Below are positions 33,063 through 44,590 of a stretch of DNA of 64,000 nucleotides, one piece after another. The translations under genes were made by a program, and so were the position numbers. Source of the stretch: Chlorokybus atmophyticus (taxonomy: Eukaryota; Streptophyta; Chlorokybophyceae; Chlorokybales; Chlorokybaceae); contig RHPI01003156.1 of assembly GCA_009103225.1 (NCBI GenBank), forward strand, positions 102,537 through 166,536, in the 5' to 3' direction. The notes under the pieces are model-generated. The model had not been told where the DNA came from. It was given only the letters and a program-made list of their open reading frames with translations, and ran no database searches. Each line of letters begins with the position of its first letter. Positions within the stretch are counted from its first letter, which is position 1.

Positions 33063-33460
33063 TCAAAGCTCATTCCTAACTGTCATTGGCAATTGCGACG
33101 ACAACTGTGACCTAGAACACAGCCCCGCGGCCTCCACACACACCTTCCTGGCAGTCAGCGCTGCATTGTCGTCATTAACCCTCTGTGTGAAAGCTTCCAC
33201 AATATCGGGCATGACATCTGTAGCGAGGTCGTCGCACGTCTCTTGCACCACGCTCGCCTTGCTGGGCGCACAATCACACTCAACATCTCGATAAGTGTGT
33301 TGTTGGTCAGGAGAAGACCAACAACAATGCATCTCAATTGCACATGGGTATCGTATAAACTGGTTGTACTTACCTGTATCTGAACATCGCTTTCTGACAT
33401 GACGACTCCACAGCCTCGCGCACGTGCTTTGGCAAAACACTGTTGTGGCTGTTACCTCGC
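33063..33460 (-). CDS. Saposin-like partial coding blocks downstream of the FKBP-saposin gene
   Basis: Block 1 (about 33383-33450) reads LPKHVREAVESSCQKAMF and ends at a GTAAGT donor. Block 2 (about 33063-33270) reads TCDDLATDVMPDIVEAFTQ and ALTARKVCVEAAGLC and ends in a stop at 33063-33065. The cysteine spacing fits the second part of a saposin-B domain, and the CTAC pair at the end of the FKBP-saposin gene would supply the first two cysteines. The same blocks recur near 23770-23960 with mostly conservative changes (KYVREA, VCIEEAGL). They may be alternative 3' exons of the FKBP-saposin gene or a separate gene; no phase-compatible junction was found. Confidence 0.35.
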
Positions 33461-33565
33461 GCGTGCCCACCCAACCGAAGCACCATTGCAACATCTCGCA
33501 CAACCGCCTGTTGACATGCCAAACAATAAACCATACATCTCAAGCAAAGTACAGGCCATTCGCAG

Positions 33566-35474
33566 TCAGTGCTGCTGCTCACTGGCCTGGCAGGCTGTGC
33601 AGGGGTCCCTGGGAGACAGTTGATCATAGTAAGCATCACCATCTGGTGACGTTGCTGATGGTGTGTCCCCGTTGTTACACGCAGCGGCCATGGTGGGCCC
33701 GCAGATCTTGCTCACGCGCGCTGGCATATGGCGGCCTTCCATTGGCTGCGACAAAAACTCCCCCACTATCGCCTGCGGGGAGGGTGTGTGTCTTCGCAAT
33801 GGCATCATCGGTTACAACGCCACAAGTGTGTGTGCGTGTGCTGGCGCATGTGTGTGCATGTGCGTCTGCGGGTGTATGCCAGTGTGCATTTGAGCGCGTG
33901 TGCAACTGTGTGTGCAGAACTGACTGCCCACCCTTTTGTGCAGCTTGAATATATCGCGGCAGGTGGTTCGGAGCTCCGACACGTACTTGGGACTGCCCAT
34001 TGCCTTGCTATCACAGAACTGTGTGCACACAGTGACATGTTGGTATGTCCAACAACAACAAAGCACGTGCTGCTGTTGCTTACCTTCTGCACCATGGCTT
34101 CGACATCGTCATTGTACATGATGCCCGGCATGCCGTCCCCGCTCCTCCCTGCTATTGCATGTTGCATGTAACACAGACACAAGCACAAGCACACGCCACC
34201 CATATATACAACCCACGCCCACACCCACGCGCACATCGAACCACCCACACACGCACCTATGTACGCACATGCACATAATTGCACACGCACACTGGCCAAC
34301 CTCCCACTACACACCTTCTGGCTTTACCCTCTTCTCATTAAGCTGCTGCGTCATGACGCCAACCCACTGCAGGTAGAACTCCTCAACCATTGCTCGACAC
34401 AGCTCGCATATTGTGCTTGAGGACACTTGTTGTTGGCCCGCATCATCATCATGCCTCTCACTATCATCGTCCGTGTCGTGTATCTTGAGAAGCTCCACGT
34501 CGAACCAGATCTTGCTCCCGTCATCTGGAGCCGAGCGCGGCCTCTCGCCAGGGAGGGTTTCCCAAGCTTTAGCAGGCACGCCCACTCTCCTCACCTGGTG
34601 AATGCCACGCATGTGCGTGCGTCTACAGCACGTGCGCCTGTGCGTGTCAGCGCATACGGAGATGTGCGTGCGTGCATTTGTGCGCGCATGTGCATGTTGG
34701 TGCGCATGTAACACAATCAGGCTTTCTTCTTGCTCACTTCTCCTATGCACATGTCGATCATGGCGAGGGCGATGGGGCTTCCACCCGTCTGTCGCAGCCG
34801 CGCCACCACGGCGTCTTCATCACCATCATCAGCAACAAGCAGTGTGATGTCGTGGGGGCGGCCGACAACGTACGTGTCCTCCAGTGGATTGCCGCCAGGA
34901 GTCTGCGCCTTCCAGTGAACTGACACCTTTTCGCCAGCCTGAGACACGCAACCATGCAAGCATCATATTGGATTGGGATCAGCAAGCAGGGGAGAGGCCT
35001 GATTGTCGTAGTTCTCGTCTACATCATTTGCAATGCGTTGTGTACACTGTGGAACCTCTGTCACAGGTTATATGTCGAGTGCATGCCCACAAGGCCCCAA
35101 GCAGTCTTGCTTGTGCATGGAACTACAAGGGCAAGACCTTGTCATTTACACACCCAGCGACTTGAACGACAGCAGGCGTTGCGCACAGGCTGTTATGTTG
35201 TGTATAGTCCTCTTGTACGCTAGGCTTGTATGCCTTGGCTGTGCGTACCAGGGAGCAAGTGCAGATCACACAATCAAAAAGTGAGTAAGCAACCCATCCA
35301 CACCTTTGCATTGCGCGTGCAGCCATCCTTGGCGGAGTGTATCCGCTGCCACGTCACGCCCAGTATCGTCCGGTGCTCCCTGTGCTTGGGCGCAGCCAAC
35401 GCAGGAGCCACCAACAACACCACCGCCGCCGCCGCCCACGGCAACAGCACCCACTGCCACACCCTCACCGCCAT
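33566..35474 (-). CDS. Secreted/ER protein: FKBP-like domain fused to a six-cysteine saposin-B domain
   Basis: Six minus-strand exons give 336 residues: 35304-35474, 34738-34938, 34328-34594 extended to 34315, 34084-34148, 33932-34018, 33566-33772; all junctions are in phase. Residues 1-27 form a signal peptide. FKBP-like region about 41-163: GCTRNAKAGEKVSVHW, then IALAMIDMCIGEVRRVGVPAKA and SKIWFDVELLKI, matching the GDxVxVHY, GMxxGExR and LxFxVELL landmarks of FKBP prolyl isomerases. Aromatic active-site positions are mostly replaced, so activity is uncertain. The saposin-B part has CELC (187, 190), FCD (241), TTC (259), KIC (292) and AAC (300). There is no KDEL-type tail. Three decayed copies lie upstream. 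A chaperone or lipid-interacting role in the secretory pathway is inference. It is divergent from the Sec1 gene. Confidence 0.75.
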
Positions 35475-35949
35475 TAGCGCCACTCTCACTTTGACTGCCT
35501 GAGCAGGGTTTTCCGTTTCGACCCGCAATCAACTAACTGGACCCAGATCAATAGAAGCGGGTCCAGTTGTTGGGGTCAGTGGACCCGGATCAGTAAAAGT
35601 GCGCAATTGTGGCTTGTAGTTTTGCGCATTTGCCACGTGGAAGTGACGCATTTGTTGGGCGGTGAGGTTGTTGGCGACGTCGCCGCTGTCGGCGTAGCGG
35701 TGGGCTGCGCCGCCTCTGCCGGCAGCTGAGCGAGCAGCCTCGACCTGCACCATCCCTTTGCTGAGAGTTGTGCTGGTGCTTGTTTGGGTAGATTGGATTA
35801 GGGTTTGCGGCCCTTGTGGCCTGGGCGGAAGTAAGCGTCCGCTGGAGGTAGAGCTGCAGCCTATTCGTGGAGGGTGGCGACACGTGGCTGCCGGGGAACG
35901 TGAGGGGGAAGGCGGCAGGCGGGACGCTGACAGAAGCAGTCACGGAGCC
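35475..35949. promoter_or_regulatory. Divergent intergenic region between FKBP-saposin and Sec1 genes
   Basis: This 475-bp interval separates two start codons on opposite strands. It contains the hairpin-capable pair CTGGACCC and GGGTCCAG (about 35538-35568) and a repeated GTGGACCCGGATCA-like block. Promoters of both genes are expected here; no TATA box was identified. Confidence 0.4.
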
Positions 35950-38900
35950 ATGGCAGTTGCCGCCGACGATGACAGAAGCTTTCGCAAGCTCATGCAGAAG
36001 AGTGAGCTGCCGGCGAAGCTGCTGCAATGCAGCCTTTGGACTGCATGCGCAGGCCGCCCCTTTCCGTGCTCGTTGCTTGCTCTTCTTCAGACGCATGCAA
36101 ATGAAACTCTCTCCGCACTCTTGCAAAATTTTGTTTTATATTATTTGATTTTTATTTTGGTTAGTGTCGTCAAGTCAAAGGCCGCGCACCCACCTCTGCA
36201 CTGCATGCATGCTTTACCTCCAATGAAAACAGCAGCATTTCCTGTCGCTCAGCTGTACTCTGCCCTTACCTGCATTGGGTGTGCTGCAGGGTTGATGGTA
36301 GATGTATTGGAAACGGCCAAACTAGCTCGTGGCTCAGAATGGAAGGCAAGGCACTGCTCGTTTAATCCAGATGCCACTCGAGTAAAATGCAAACAGATAC
36401 TTACTTCTAACTGCATCTTTGTTATTTTGCAGGTTCTGGTTGTTGACGACTTCACCATCAAAGTCATATCATCCGTTGCAAAGATCAGCGATGTTTTTGA
36501 TGAGGGCGTGTCATGTGAGTGCTGTTATATGTACGGCGCGTTTGTTGACTGCATGCACATTCTTACATGCTCCTTGCACTTCTTTCTGTGTGCTGTAGTG
36601 GTTGAGGACCTCGCCAAAAAGAGGCAACCGATCCTGGCAGAGGATGGCATATACTTCATCACCCCCTCGCCCAGCAGGTACGTAACTTGACATCTTGCAA
36701 CGGGGTTGCTGTATCACGAACAGGGTTCCTTTGCATATAGGTGAGCGGGCCTTGACAGACTTCGGTGTGTGATGCAGTGTGCAGAAGCTGCGTGAAGACT
36801 TTGCGACGAGGCCACAGTACAGAAGGTGGTAGCGCAGTCATTCAAAGCAAGAGTGGACATGCTAGTGGGTCAGCAACGGTCTAATTCTTGTTTATATGCA
36901 GTGCACACGTTTTCTTTTCTTCCCCAATACCCCGCCAGATATTGTCACAGTTAAAGACCGATGGAGCGCTCATGAGCAAGGTGGCCACGTTGCGGGAGGT
37001 ACTCTTCCAACTCACATCTTGCCTTGTTCAATTGGACAACGCTCAAGTCAATGCCATGTCCGTGTGGTCTTCTAAAAGGCAGCTTTGTTACAACAGGTTA
37101 ACATGGAGTTGCTAGCAGTTGATTCCCAGGTAACAGCCAACTAGATTAGGGTTGCCATATGATCTCCTTAGGAGAAGCAGTGGTTACCAACAAGGTTCAC
37201 TCGGCTGGCAGACTTTCCTCACAGGCCAAGAGGACGCAATGGAAGTGCTCTTTGGCACCGGAGTGATAGGGTCACAAGACTATGAGCGGATGATATCCCT
37301 TATAGCCACAAGGCTGTCAACACTATTTGCATCTCTTCAGGTATGTGAGCATGCATCTCTTATGTGCCACCACATGTTCCATTGTACACCACAGGTCTTC
37401 AAATATGAGTTTTCCTCGTTGCAGGAGTGTCCAGACATCAGGTACCAGACCTCCAAGGCCAGCGGTGCTTCAGCAGATGGAGCCTCACAGCGCTCTATGA
37501 CGTGCCTTCGCGTGGCGCAAGCATTGGCAGAGCGAATAACTTACTTCAAGACGTCCCTTCCCACATTTCCACAGGTTTGTGGTGGGTGAAGTCCTCAAGC
37601 AGTTTTGCGTTTAGTTGCAAAGTATTTGATGTGCAGACAGGCTCCTGTGAGCTGCTCATCGTAGACCGATCCATTGATCCGGTGGCGCCGGTCATTCATG
37701 AGTGGACGTACGAGCCAATGGTGTTTGATCTACTGGAGCTCAACGGCAATGCATACAAGTACCAGGCACGTTCTGAATAGCCGTGTGACTTGTTTACATG
37801 TATGTATGCGCCAAGCCATGACATAGCCACGCCGTACTTGCGGCTACTGTCACTTGGTGGCGTTCGCTGTAGTGTTTGTTCCGGATGTCACTGACCTACA
37901 TTGTACAGGTGGAAACCAATGCAGGCAGGATGGAAACCAAGGAAGTGCTGCTGGATGAGCACGACACAATGTGGAGGGACCTCCGGCATTTGCATATTGC
38001 TGAGGTAATGTACAGCATAGTGCCGCGGCCAAGCCCTCTGCCAAGTTCAGTGTGACTGACACTGTTGACAGGCTTCCCTCAAACTGGACGAGACCACGCA
38101 GACACTGAACAAAAAGTATGCAGCGTCCCAAGGAGCTGGTGGCGCCAGTTCTGTGAAGAGCATGCAGCGTATGGTCCAGGTAGAGTACATCGCAGCTTTT
38201 TCATGGAGGCTGTGCGAGCGTGCGCTCATTGGGCTCACCATGGTTTGTGTGCAGGACTTGCCACAGTACAGGGAGATGAGGTCGAAGCTGGCGTTGCATG
38301 TGGATCTCGCATCCAAGATCAATGCTGCTATCCGGGAGCGTGGAATGACTGATGTGGGTCAGCTGGAGCAGGACATGGTTTTCGGCGCTGCGGGATCGAA
38401 AGAACTTATCAACCTGTTGAACACACGCATGGTTGGCACTGCTGCGTGCATGTTTTGGCACTGACTGTATGAGCATGCTTTTACAACTGCAGGTGCACCT
38501 TCATCTTGCCATGGGTGTGGTCACAACACCCTGGCATGCCTTGTGTCCATGGACATATGATGCATGGGCGATAGTTGTGACATTTGACTAAGTCATTTGC
38601 ACCTTGCCATAACGTCGCCACATTCTTTACAGGATCTGTCAACCGAGGACAAAGTGCGCCTGCTGATGGTCTACGGCATCACCCACCCTGAGAAGCTGGA
38701 TCCTCAGAAAACTGCACAATGGATCAAGGTGAAGGAGCTGACATGGCATGCGACTGTGTCTGTGCAGTGTGCAGCAATAGTTGTGAGCCAGGCAGTTCGC
38801 ATGGTCTTAACAGCTGGCTTCAAACTCAGTGTTTGCATTCAGCTACCAGTCATGCAGCACCAACCGTCTGTGTGCTAATGTGTGGTGTAAATGCCTGTTT

Positions 38901-39942
38901 GCAGTTTGCACGCATCACTGAAGCGGACATGAAGGCTGTGTTGAACTTGGAGCACTTGGGAGTCCCTGTTAGCAAAAAGGCCAGTGCCGGCACCTTCTCC
39001 CTATCATTTGGAAAGAGGAAGGCAAAGAAGGTCGTACGCAAAGAGAAGGCCATGTCAGAGACAGACTGGCAGTTGTCTCGGTTCCATTCGTATGTGCAGG
39101 TGTGTGCTTGGCCAAGCATAGGGCTCGCTTGTTTTCCAACCATCCCGATTGAGGCATGCATAATGTATAGCATTCACTTATGTGTATGATAGTTTGTCAC
39201 CAGTTCAAACCTGATGTCTAACCATACACATGCCATGTGATGCATTAGTGCTGGGCTTCGTTGGTTCTTGCTAAGCATGTGTACACTCATATTGGACAGG
39301 ATGCTGTGGAGGACTTGGCAGCTGGTTCGCTTTCCACCGATGACTACCCTTATGCAAACGTGCGCGGCACCAACGCCAGCAGCGCGCTTCCTGAGCCTGT
39401 TGCAAAGAAAACCAGTGGTGCTTCTGTTCGCACGCAACGCACGGGCGCAAGCTGGGCAAAGTCCAAACCCGAAGACGGGTAAAGCGCTGTTCAGATCTTT
39501 TCACCTTTGTGCTAAAAATTTGCCTGTGTGTAGACATACTCAGGTGTGTCGGTAAGATGGCGCTTTGCTTTGCTGCAGGAATTCGCACATGCGTGGCACA
39601 TCACAGTCTGCAGTCAACCTCACGGGCAAGCGTGTTGTGGTGTTCATCATCGGTGGCATCACGCGAGCCGAGGTACGCACCAACAGTGCTTTCCACTGGC
39701 ATGATCTAATCATGCATGTGACTTGCATGTTTTGAGATTTTACTACTCCTCCAGCAGCTCACACAGGGCTTGGTGACTCATGCTCATGTGTGTCGTGACC
39801 GCAGATGGGATTGGCGCACAAGCTGACTGCTTCGTTGGGACGTGAAGTCATCTTTGGCTCGACGTCATTGGAAACTCCCTCCAAGTTCATCACGAGGCTT
39901 CGCAGCCTCACGGGTGGCGGCTTGCATGATGTGCAGCTATGA
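35950..39942 (+). CDS. Sec1/Munc18-family SNARE regulator
   Basis: Binds syntaxins and controls SNARE assembly in vesicle fusion. Eighteen exons give 645 residues: 35950-36001, 36290-36345, 36433-36514, 36599-36677, 36778-36825, 36902-36998, 37097-37129, 37212-37340, 37425-37574, 37637-37765, 37909-38004, 38072-38179, 38255-38431, 38633-38728, 38905-39099, 39300-39478, 39579-39672, 39805-39942. Landmarks in order: EWKVLVVDDFTIKVISS, VEDLAKKRQPI, GIYFITPSP, HVFFSSPIPRQI, LLAVDSQ, IATRLSTLFASLQ, LLIVDRSIDPVAPVIHEWTY, KVRLLMVYGIT, and VVVFIIGGITRAE near the end, as in plasma-membrane Sec1 proteins (about 600-670 residues). Introns 2 and 10 have GC donors. The first ATG in exon 1 was used. Subfamily (Sec1 versus Sly1, Vps45, Vps33) is judged as Sec1/KEULE-like by the motifs. 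Confidence 0.93.
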
Positions 39943-41050
39943 TGCAGTCAAGCCTTTGTTGTAAATAGCTTCGGCTACGGCTTGTTGTCTTCATCATGCA
40001 GAGTGCATCCCCTGTTGCGTGCTGCCTTGGAACGCAAATCGTTGACACTGAAAGCTCGGGGTGTTGTTCCATGTAAGGATGCACACATGCTTGCCACTGC
40101 GCAGGCTGACCACCTGCGTAGTGGCAATTACCACATTGGCGAGGTGTTTGGCAGTTTACATTGGTCAACAGCAGGTTTTAGCGCATCGATTGAGCACTCA
40201 CTGCTTTGTGCACCATAGCATCGATGGAGGTGTTCACGCCTGACAATTGCACTCACTCACAGTCCCTTTCAGCCAGCAAAGTATGCGCAGCAAATCATGC
40301 ATATGATGCCATACATAGTCTGTATAGTTTGCAGGAAACTATGCACCCTATGCATGGCTTCTTGCAACGCTCTGCACGCTTCACGTATTTTTTGCATTCT
40401 GAGAGCATCCTCGCCATGAGGGGAGTGTGCAAACGCCCTGATGTTTGACATGGGTGTTTTTATAAACAACACCTACTGTATGATTGCTGCGACTCCCACA
40501 TTCTGGCTAATGCTATGCACCACGTAGTGAACACACCTATGTCAAACATGTTCATCACTGACTTGTGCTGTGCATAATGCCTTGTGTCGTGCTAACTAAC
40601 GCGCAGATGATGCGTTGCAAATGTGGTGCAATTGCATGTTGATACCGTAGAGAGAAAGGGTGCATATTTGGCATAAGTTGTGTGGTACCCTATGCAAACT
40701 ATGCATGTGTTGTGCGGGTGTGTGGCATTCTTTGCACGCAGTCTATCCCCTCGCCGTTCTTTTGTACACCAATTTGCATGCTTAACTGCCTTGCGCATGT
40801 CCCGTACCCTTTGTAGCAACCCCATGTGCAAGTGTCTCGACCAGTCTGCCATGAGAAAAATCGCACCATGTTCAATGCACATTTGAAAATTGTCAGTAAA
40901 TCATTTCATGATAAAATGGTGTGGTTTAATTGGGCCACGCTATGGCACCTTCGCCGACAAAGAGAAACCAATCGTGGTACCGGTTTTGTCGGTACAAGAG
41001 TCGCTTGAGCACACATGTCGTAGTAGTGGTTGAAAGGCGTCATTGTGCAG
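39943..41050. other. Downstream region of Sec1, no gene seen
   Basis: Mostly TG/CA-rich DNA without exon-like blocks. Repeats such as TATGCA and AACTATGCA occur near 40320-40360 and 40690-40710. Confidence 0.45.
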
Positions 41051-41212
41051 ATTGTCGGCGGCATGGGCGGCGAGGTGGTTGACGCCATCATTGCCGCCGT
41101 CAGTGGCCTAGCTGTAACATCGTTTCCACCCACCCATCTGACACAAAAGGAAAGAAACCTGATCCGCTGCGTCAAAGACCATTGGATGAAAGTTTACTTG
41201 AAGTTTACTTAA
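41051..41212 (+). CDS. Possible isolated terminal exon, unrecognised
   Basis: After a TTGTGCAG acceptor an open frame of 53 codons and a TAA stop begins IVGGMGGEVVDAIIAAVSGLA. The hydrophobic Gly/Ala/Val composition could be a membrane helix. No upstream exon of a gene could be connected, so the call rests on composition and the acceptor only. Confidence 0.25.
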   Translation: MVGGMGGEVVDAIIAAVSGLAVTSFPPTHLTQKERNLIRCVKDHWMKVYLKFT

Positions 41213-43520
41213 ACGCTAGCGCAGTAACGGCTGTATGCCGTTGGTTTTAGCAGTTAACTCATGGGAGGGGGGTGAGAATTCTGTAAAATATTGAATTGCT
41301 ATACGCGTTGAAGTCGGTGTACACCCAGCTCAACTTAACAAGTTCGGTCAGGCTAATGACATGCCAACGCATGGCAAAGATTACAATAATTATGCACAGA
41401 GGGTTGCATTCTATAGCAAGTTGTAGTGTTGACACTCGACAGCGCACTTATACAGTGCCATCTACCCGTGTGACCGCAGCACGAGTACACAGCCACGACA
41501 TTAATATTTGTCGTGCGTAACAACTGTAAGTGCATGTCGTACATGCATGGATGCGGGTGTTTGCAAAGCCTTTAACCTCAAACTTCCCTCATTGATAGTA
41601 TCGGCTAAAGTCGGCCATTAATGAAGAACACAGCATGACCCGGCGTGTATACAAAAATATCATGCGACATCAAGCATATTGAAGGCGAGCCTTGCTTGTC
41701 TGTGACCTTATAACTTACAAGTATACCGATACCACTACGCAGCAGCGCAATAAAGGAGGAGAGGATGACCACCAACTTGGTTGAACCTCACCAACCAGCC
41801 GCATGCACACCCACGCCCAACACACCCACACTCACACCCACACCCCACAAGGGATGAGGGGGAGAGCCCCTTCAACAGCTACTAGCCAGGCACCCCACAC
41901 ACAAGTGGCTCTCAAGTGGTGAACACACTCTGATCCCTACTCAAGGTTGCTAAGCCTTCATACCAATTGCTGCTCTCCCGACCTGGCACACAGGAAGTTC
42001 GAGGCCCAAGGCCTTGTCACTGTGTGTTGACCTACCAGCACAAGCTGACCTTGTCCAACATATGACATCAACTTCAGGAATATCAGACTCCCTCGGTTTT
42101 CCATGGGAGTAACAATTCTACATCGGAATTGCAAACTTGGGCTCTCTTAGTACAGTACTACTTACAGATTGCCCACACATCACTGAGCCTTGCGATTGTC
42201 ACATCTGTGGCAAATTGCACTACCACAGTACAGCTGCTGTGGTTTGCCAATTTGGCTCTCTTCCTTTAAGCTGTCACTTACTGTGGCAACTCATAAGTTT
42301 GAGCTCACAGAGCCTCAGACATTGACCAGCTTTTGCCAATCCTCATCAATGCCTTGTGTAGTTCATCATACTCAAGGCCCTATGAGCTCATGAGCATACC
42401 TACATGAGAGCATACCCCATAAGCACTACACTTGCTTACAAGGAATGAGTCCCCATTGAATCTCGTCTTACTAACTGCAGTAAGAAACAGAGAACGACTT
42501 TCGCCAGCCCTATATGCGTGACAAGAAGATCACATTGGTGTATGATAGCACCAGTACACCAAGGGATGCATACATGCATGTGAGCCTTAGCACATTATGC
42601 CAAGATCAATGCACTTAGTACCAAGTTTGTGGTGGTGGTGAAGTAATAACACATATGCATGTCACGTCCGCAAGTCTAAACTATATACCATAAGCACTTC
42701 TTGAACATGATACCCGTGTACCATTTAGCTAGAGAAAGTTGCACAGGTAATTACAACATAAAGATTGCTCTTTTAAGAGGAGGGTATGTTTTTTCAGTAT
42801 TTTTAAGAAACCACAATAATGTAATGAGCCTTACTACGTTAATGCACTTGTAACTAATTATTCAAACTTGCTTACTAACTATTGTACACAATGTTTGTTG
42901 TTACTCGAATGCACAAATAACATAAACAACTTGTACAATGACTACGTGTTTCGTTTGCTTGTTGATAGCTTGACCATCAAAAAGTTTTTCATGCTACAAC
43001 GATTGAGCAAATAAACTTGATCAATAATCATGCAAATTGACGTGTATCGGTTTATATTGATATAAGTAAACCTACGGCTTACGGTATACTTACCTTAAGC
43101 CATAACGCGAACACAAGTGTCATGTAGATGATTGCAAGTACGAGTGGGTACGAGTTTATTTGGTGTGTGTGACATTGGCTAGCTTTAAAGCCTTGTGAAA
43201 TTTGAGGTTTCAAGTTGCCTTTTTACGCACACAGCACGCAGGCAAATGCACCTCGCATTGTATGTGCAGTCCTACGTGCATGCATACCACCTGCGACGTC
43301 AATACATTTCAAGTTGTTTGTACCACCATGCATACCGTATGCATGCCATGGCAACGGCCATGCAAGCCTGGATACGTAGTGCCACTTTTGCTGCAAGTAC
43401 CCTCGATCACACGCACGTACCTGCGGGTTGCACAGATGAAGGCACTGCGAAGCATTCCATCATTGCCACCCTTGCAGCATCATACCGCATTGCATGCACG
43501 GTTGTTGCTGGGTGTCGACC
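41213..43520. other. Long A/T-richer stretch without recognised genes
   Basis: Composition is clearly richer in A/T than the gene-bearing parts, and open frames are short on both strands. A CCACACAC/CACCCACAC-rich run lies at about 41800-41860. The stretch might be an old, unrecognisable transposon remnant, but no LTR, inverted repeat or coding remnant was found. Confidence 0.4.
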
Positions 43521-44590
43521 ATGCTGCTGGGCCGGAGAAGCCTGAGGTCGGTGTTGCCTGGGCCCTGGCCTGACGGCCCCCCTGGCTTGCTGCTTGCGTT
43601 GTCGTCTGTCGCCCTCACGCTCACCGGCCTGCTCCTCCTCCGCGTCGCCCTCCCCACCGACGGCGCCGCGCAGGACGGAGCCGGCGTGCGGGTGGAGGAG
43701 GCGGCGCATGACGTGGCGGAGCGGAGAGGAGGGGAGCAGTACTATAGCATCAGCGTCAGCGGCAAAGGGGATGATGAAATCAACAAGCAGGGCGCCGCTT
43801 GGTGAGAGAGGTGCAGCGTGCATGCAGCCATGCAGGGCCTGCCCAGAATGCACGTGTGCATGGATGCACGAGTGCAACGTGGGCGCACACATGTACGCAT
43901 GTAGGGTTGCCCCGCTTGGAGGGCTGTGTGTGGACGCATGCACGATGGCTGCATGAGACCGTCTCATCTCACGCTGCGTGCATGGCATGGCACGTGCGTG
44001 GATGGGTGGATAGGTGGGTGTACGTGAGATGATTAGCATGACAAAGCAGCTGGCATTCAGGGCAGGGCAGCAGCAGCATCGCTTGGCGGCGGGTCCATAC
44101 GACGCTGAGAAGCCGCAGAGGTCGTGGCCGCGAGTGGTTCCACAGCCGTCCGCGTTGATGAGGCCAGCACCCGCCCCAGAACTGCCACTCGGGTACTATG
44201 CTGATATGGTTATCAGCCCCCCTGCGCCTGACACCATTGACAACATCATCAGCACTGCTTGTGGCAGGGAAGACGAGGAGGAGGAGTCCGCCTCAAGTCT
44301 CCACGACCCCATCATGAAGTAAGCACCCCACAGATGCATAGCAGACATCCCATGCCAGTGCATGCTCGCTTGATTCTCTCAGACAGCATCAACAGTAGTG
44401 TGTGAGTGTGTATGTGTGTTGCAGGACTCTGGAGAGGTACGTGCTGGAGCGTCGCGCAGAGGAGCTTGAGGAGGCCGCGAGGTACTTTCGGCACGGGCGA
44501 GACGATGCGAGTGCGGAAGCTGCTGCTCCGGTTGGGGGTGGACACCACCACATTACCCACATGGACTGCTATGGTGATCTGTGCGAATAG
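43521..44590 (+). CDS. Small single-pass membrane protein of unknown function
   Basis: Three exons (43521-43801, 44061-44318, 44425-44590) join in phase to give 234 residues. A basic N-terminus (LGRRSLRS) is followed by a hydrophobic segment at about 25-46 (LLLALSSVALTLTGLLLLRV), which predicts a type II anchor, then by an Asp/Glu-rich stretch, a Pro-rich middle (PSALMRPAPAPELPLGY) and an amphipathic Glu/Arg helix (ERYVLERRAEELEEAARYF). The C-terminus contains HHH and a stop. No family was recognised. Donors and acceptors are canonical, and coding continuity over two introns supports a real gene. Confidence 0.55.

Noticed and set aside
35160-35240. Conserved block between exons 1 and 2 of the FKBP-saposin gene (also at 25670-25800) considered as an extra exon
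   Set aside because: Exon 1 joins exon 2 directly in phase and reconstitutes the expected FKBP sequence (CTRNAK then AGEKVSVHW); the block has no phase-compatible borders. It could still be a separate nested feature.
41213-43520. Possible rRNA, organelle insertion or CRISPR-like array in the A/T-rich region
   Set aside because: No conserved rRNA blocks, no organelle gene and no regularly spaced repeats were seen.
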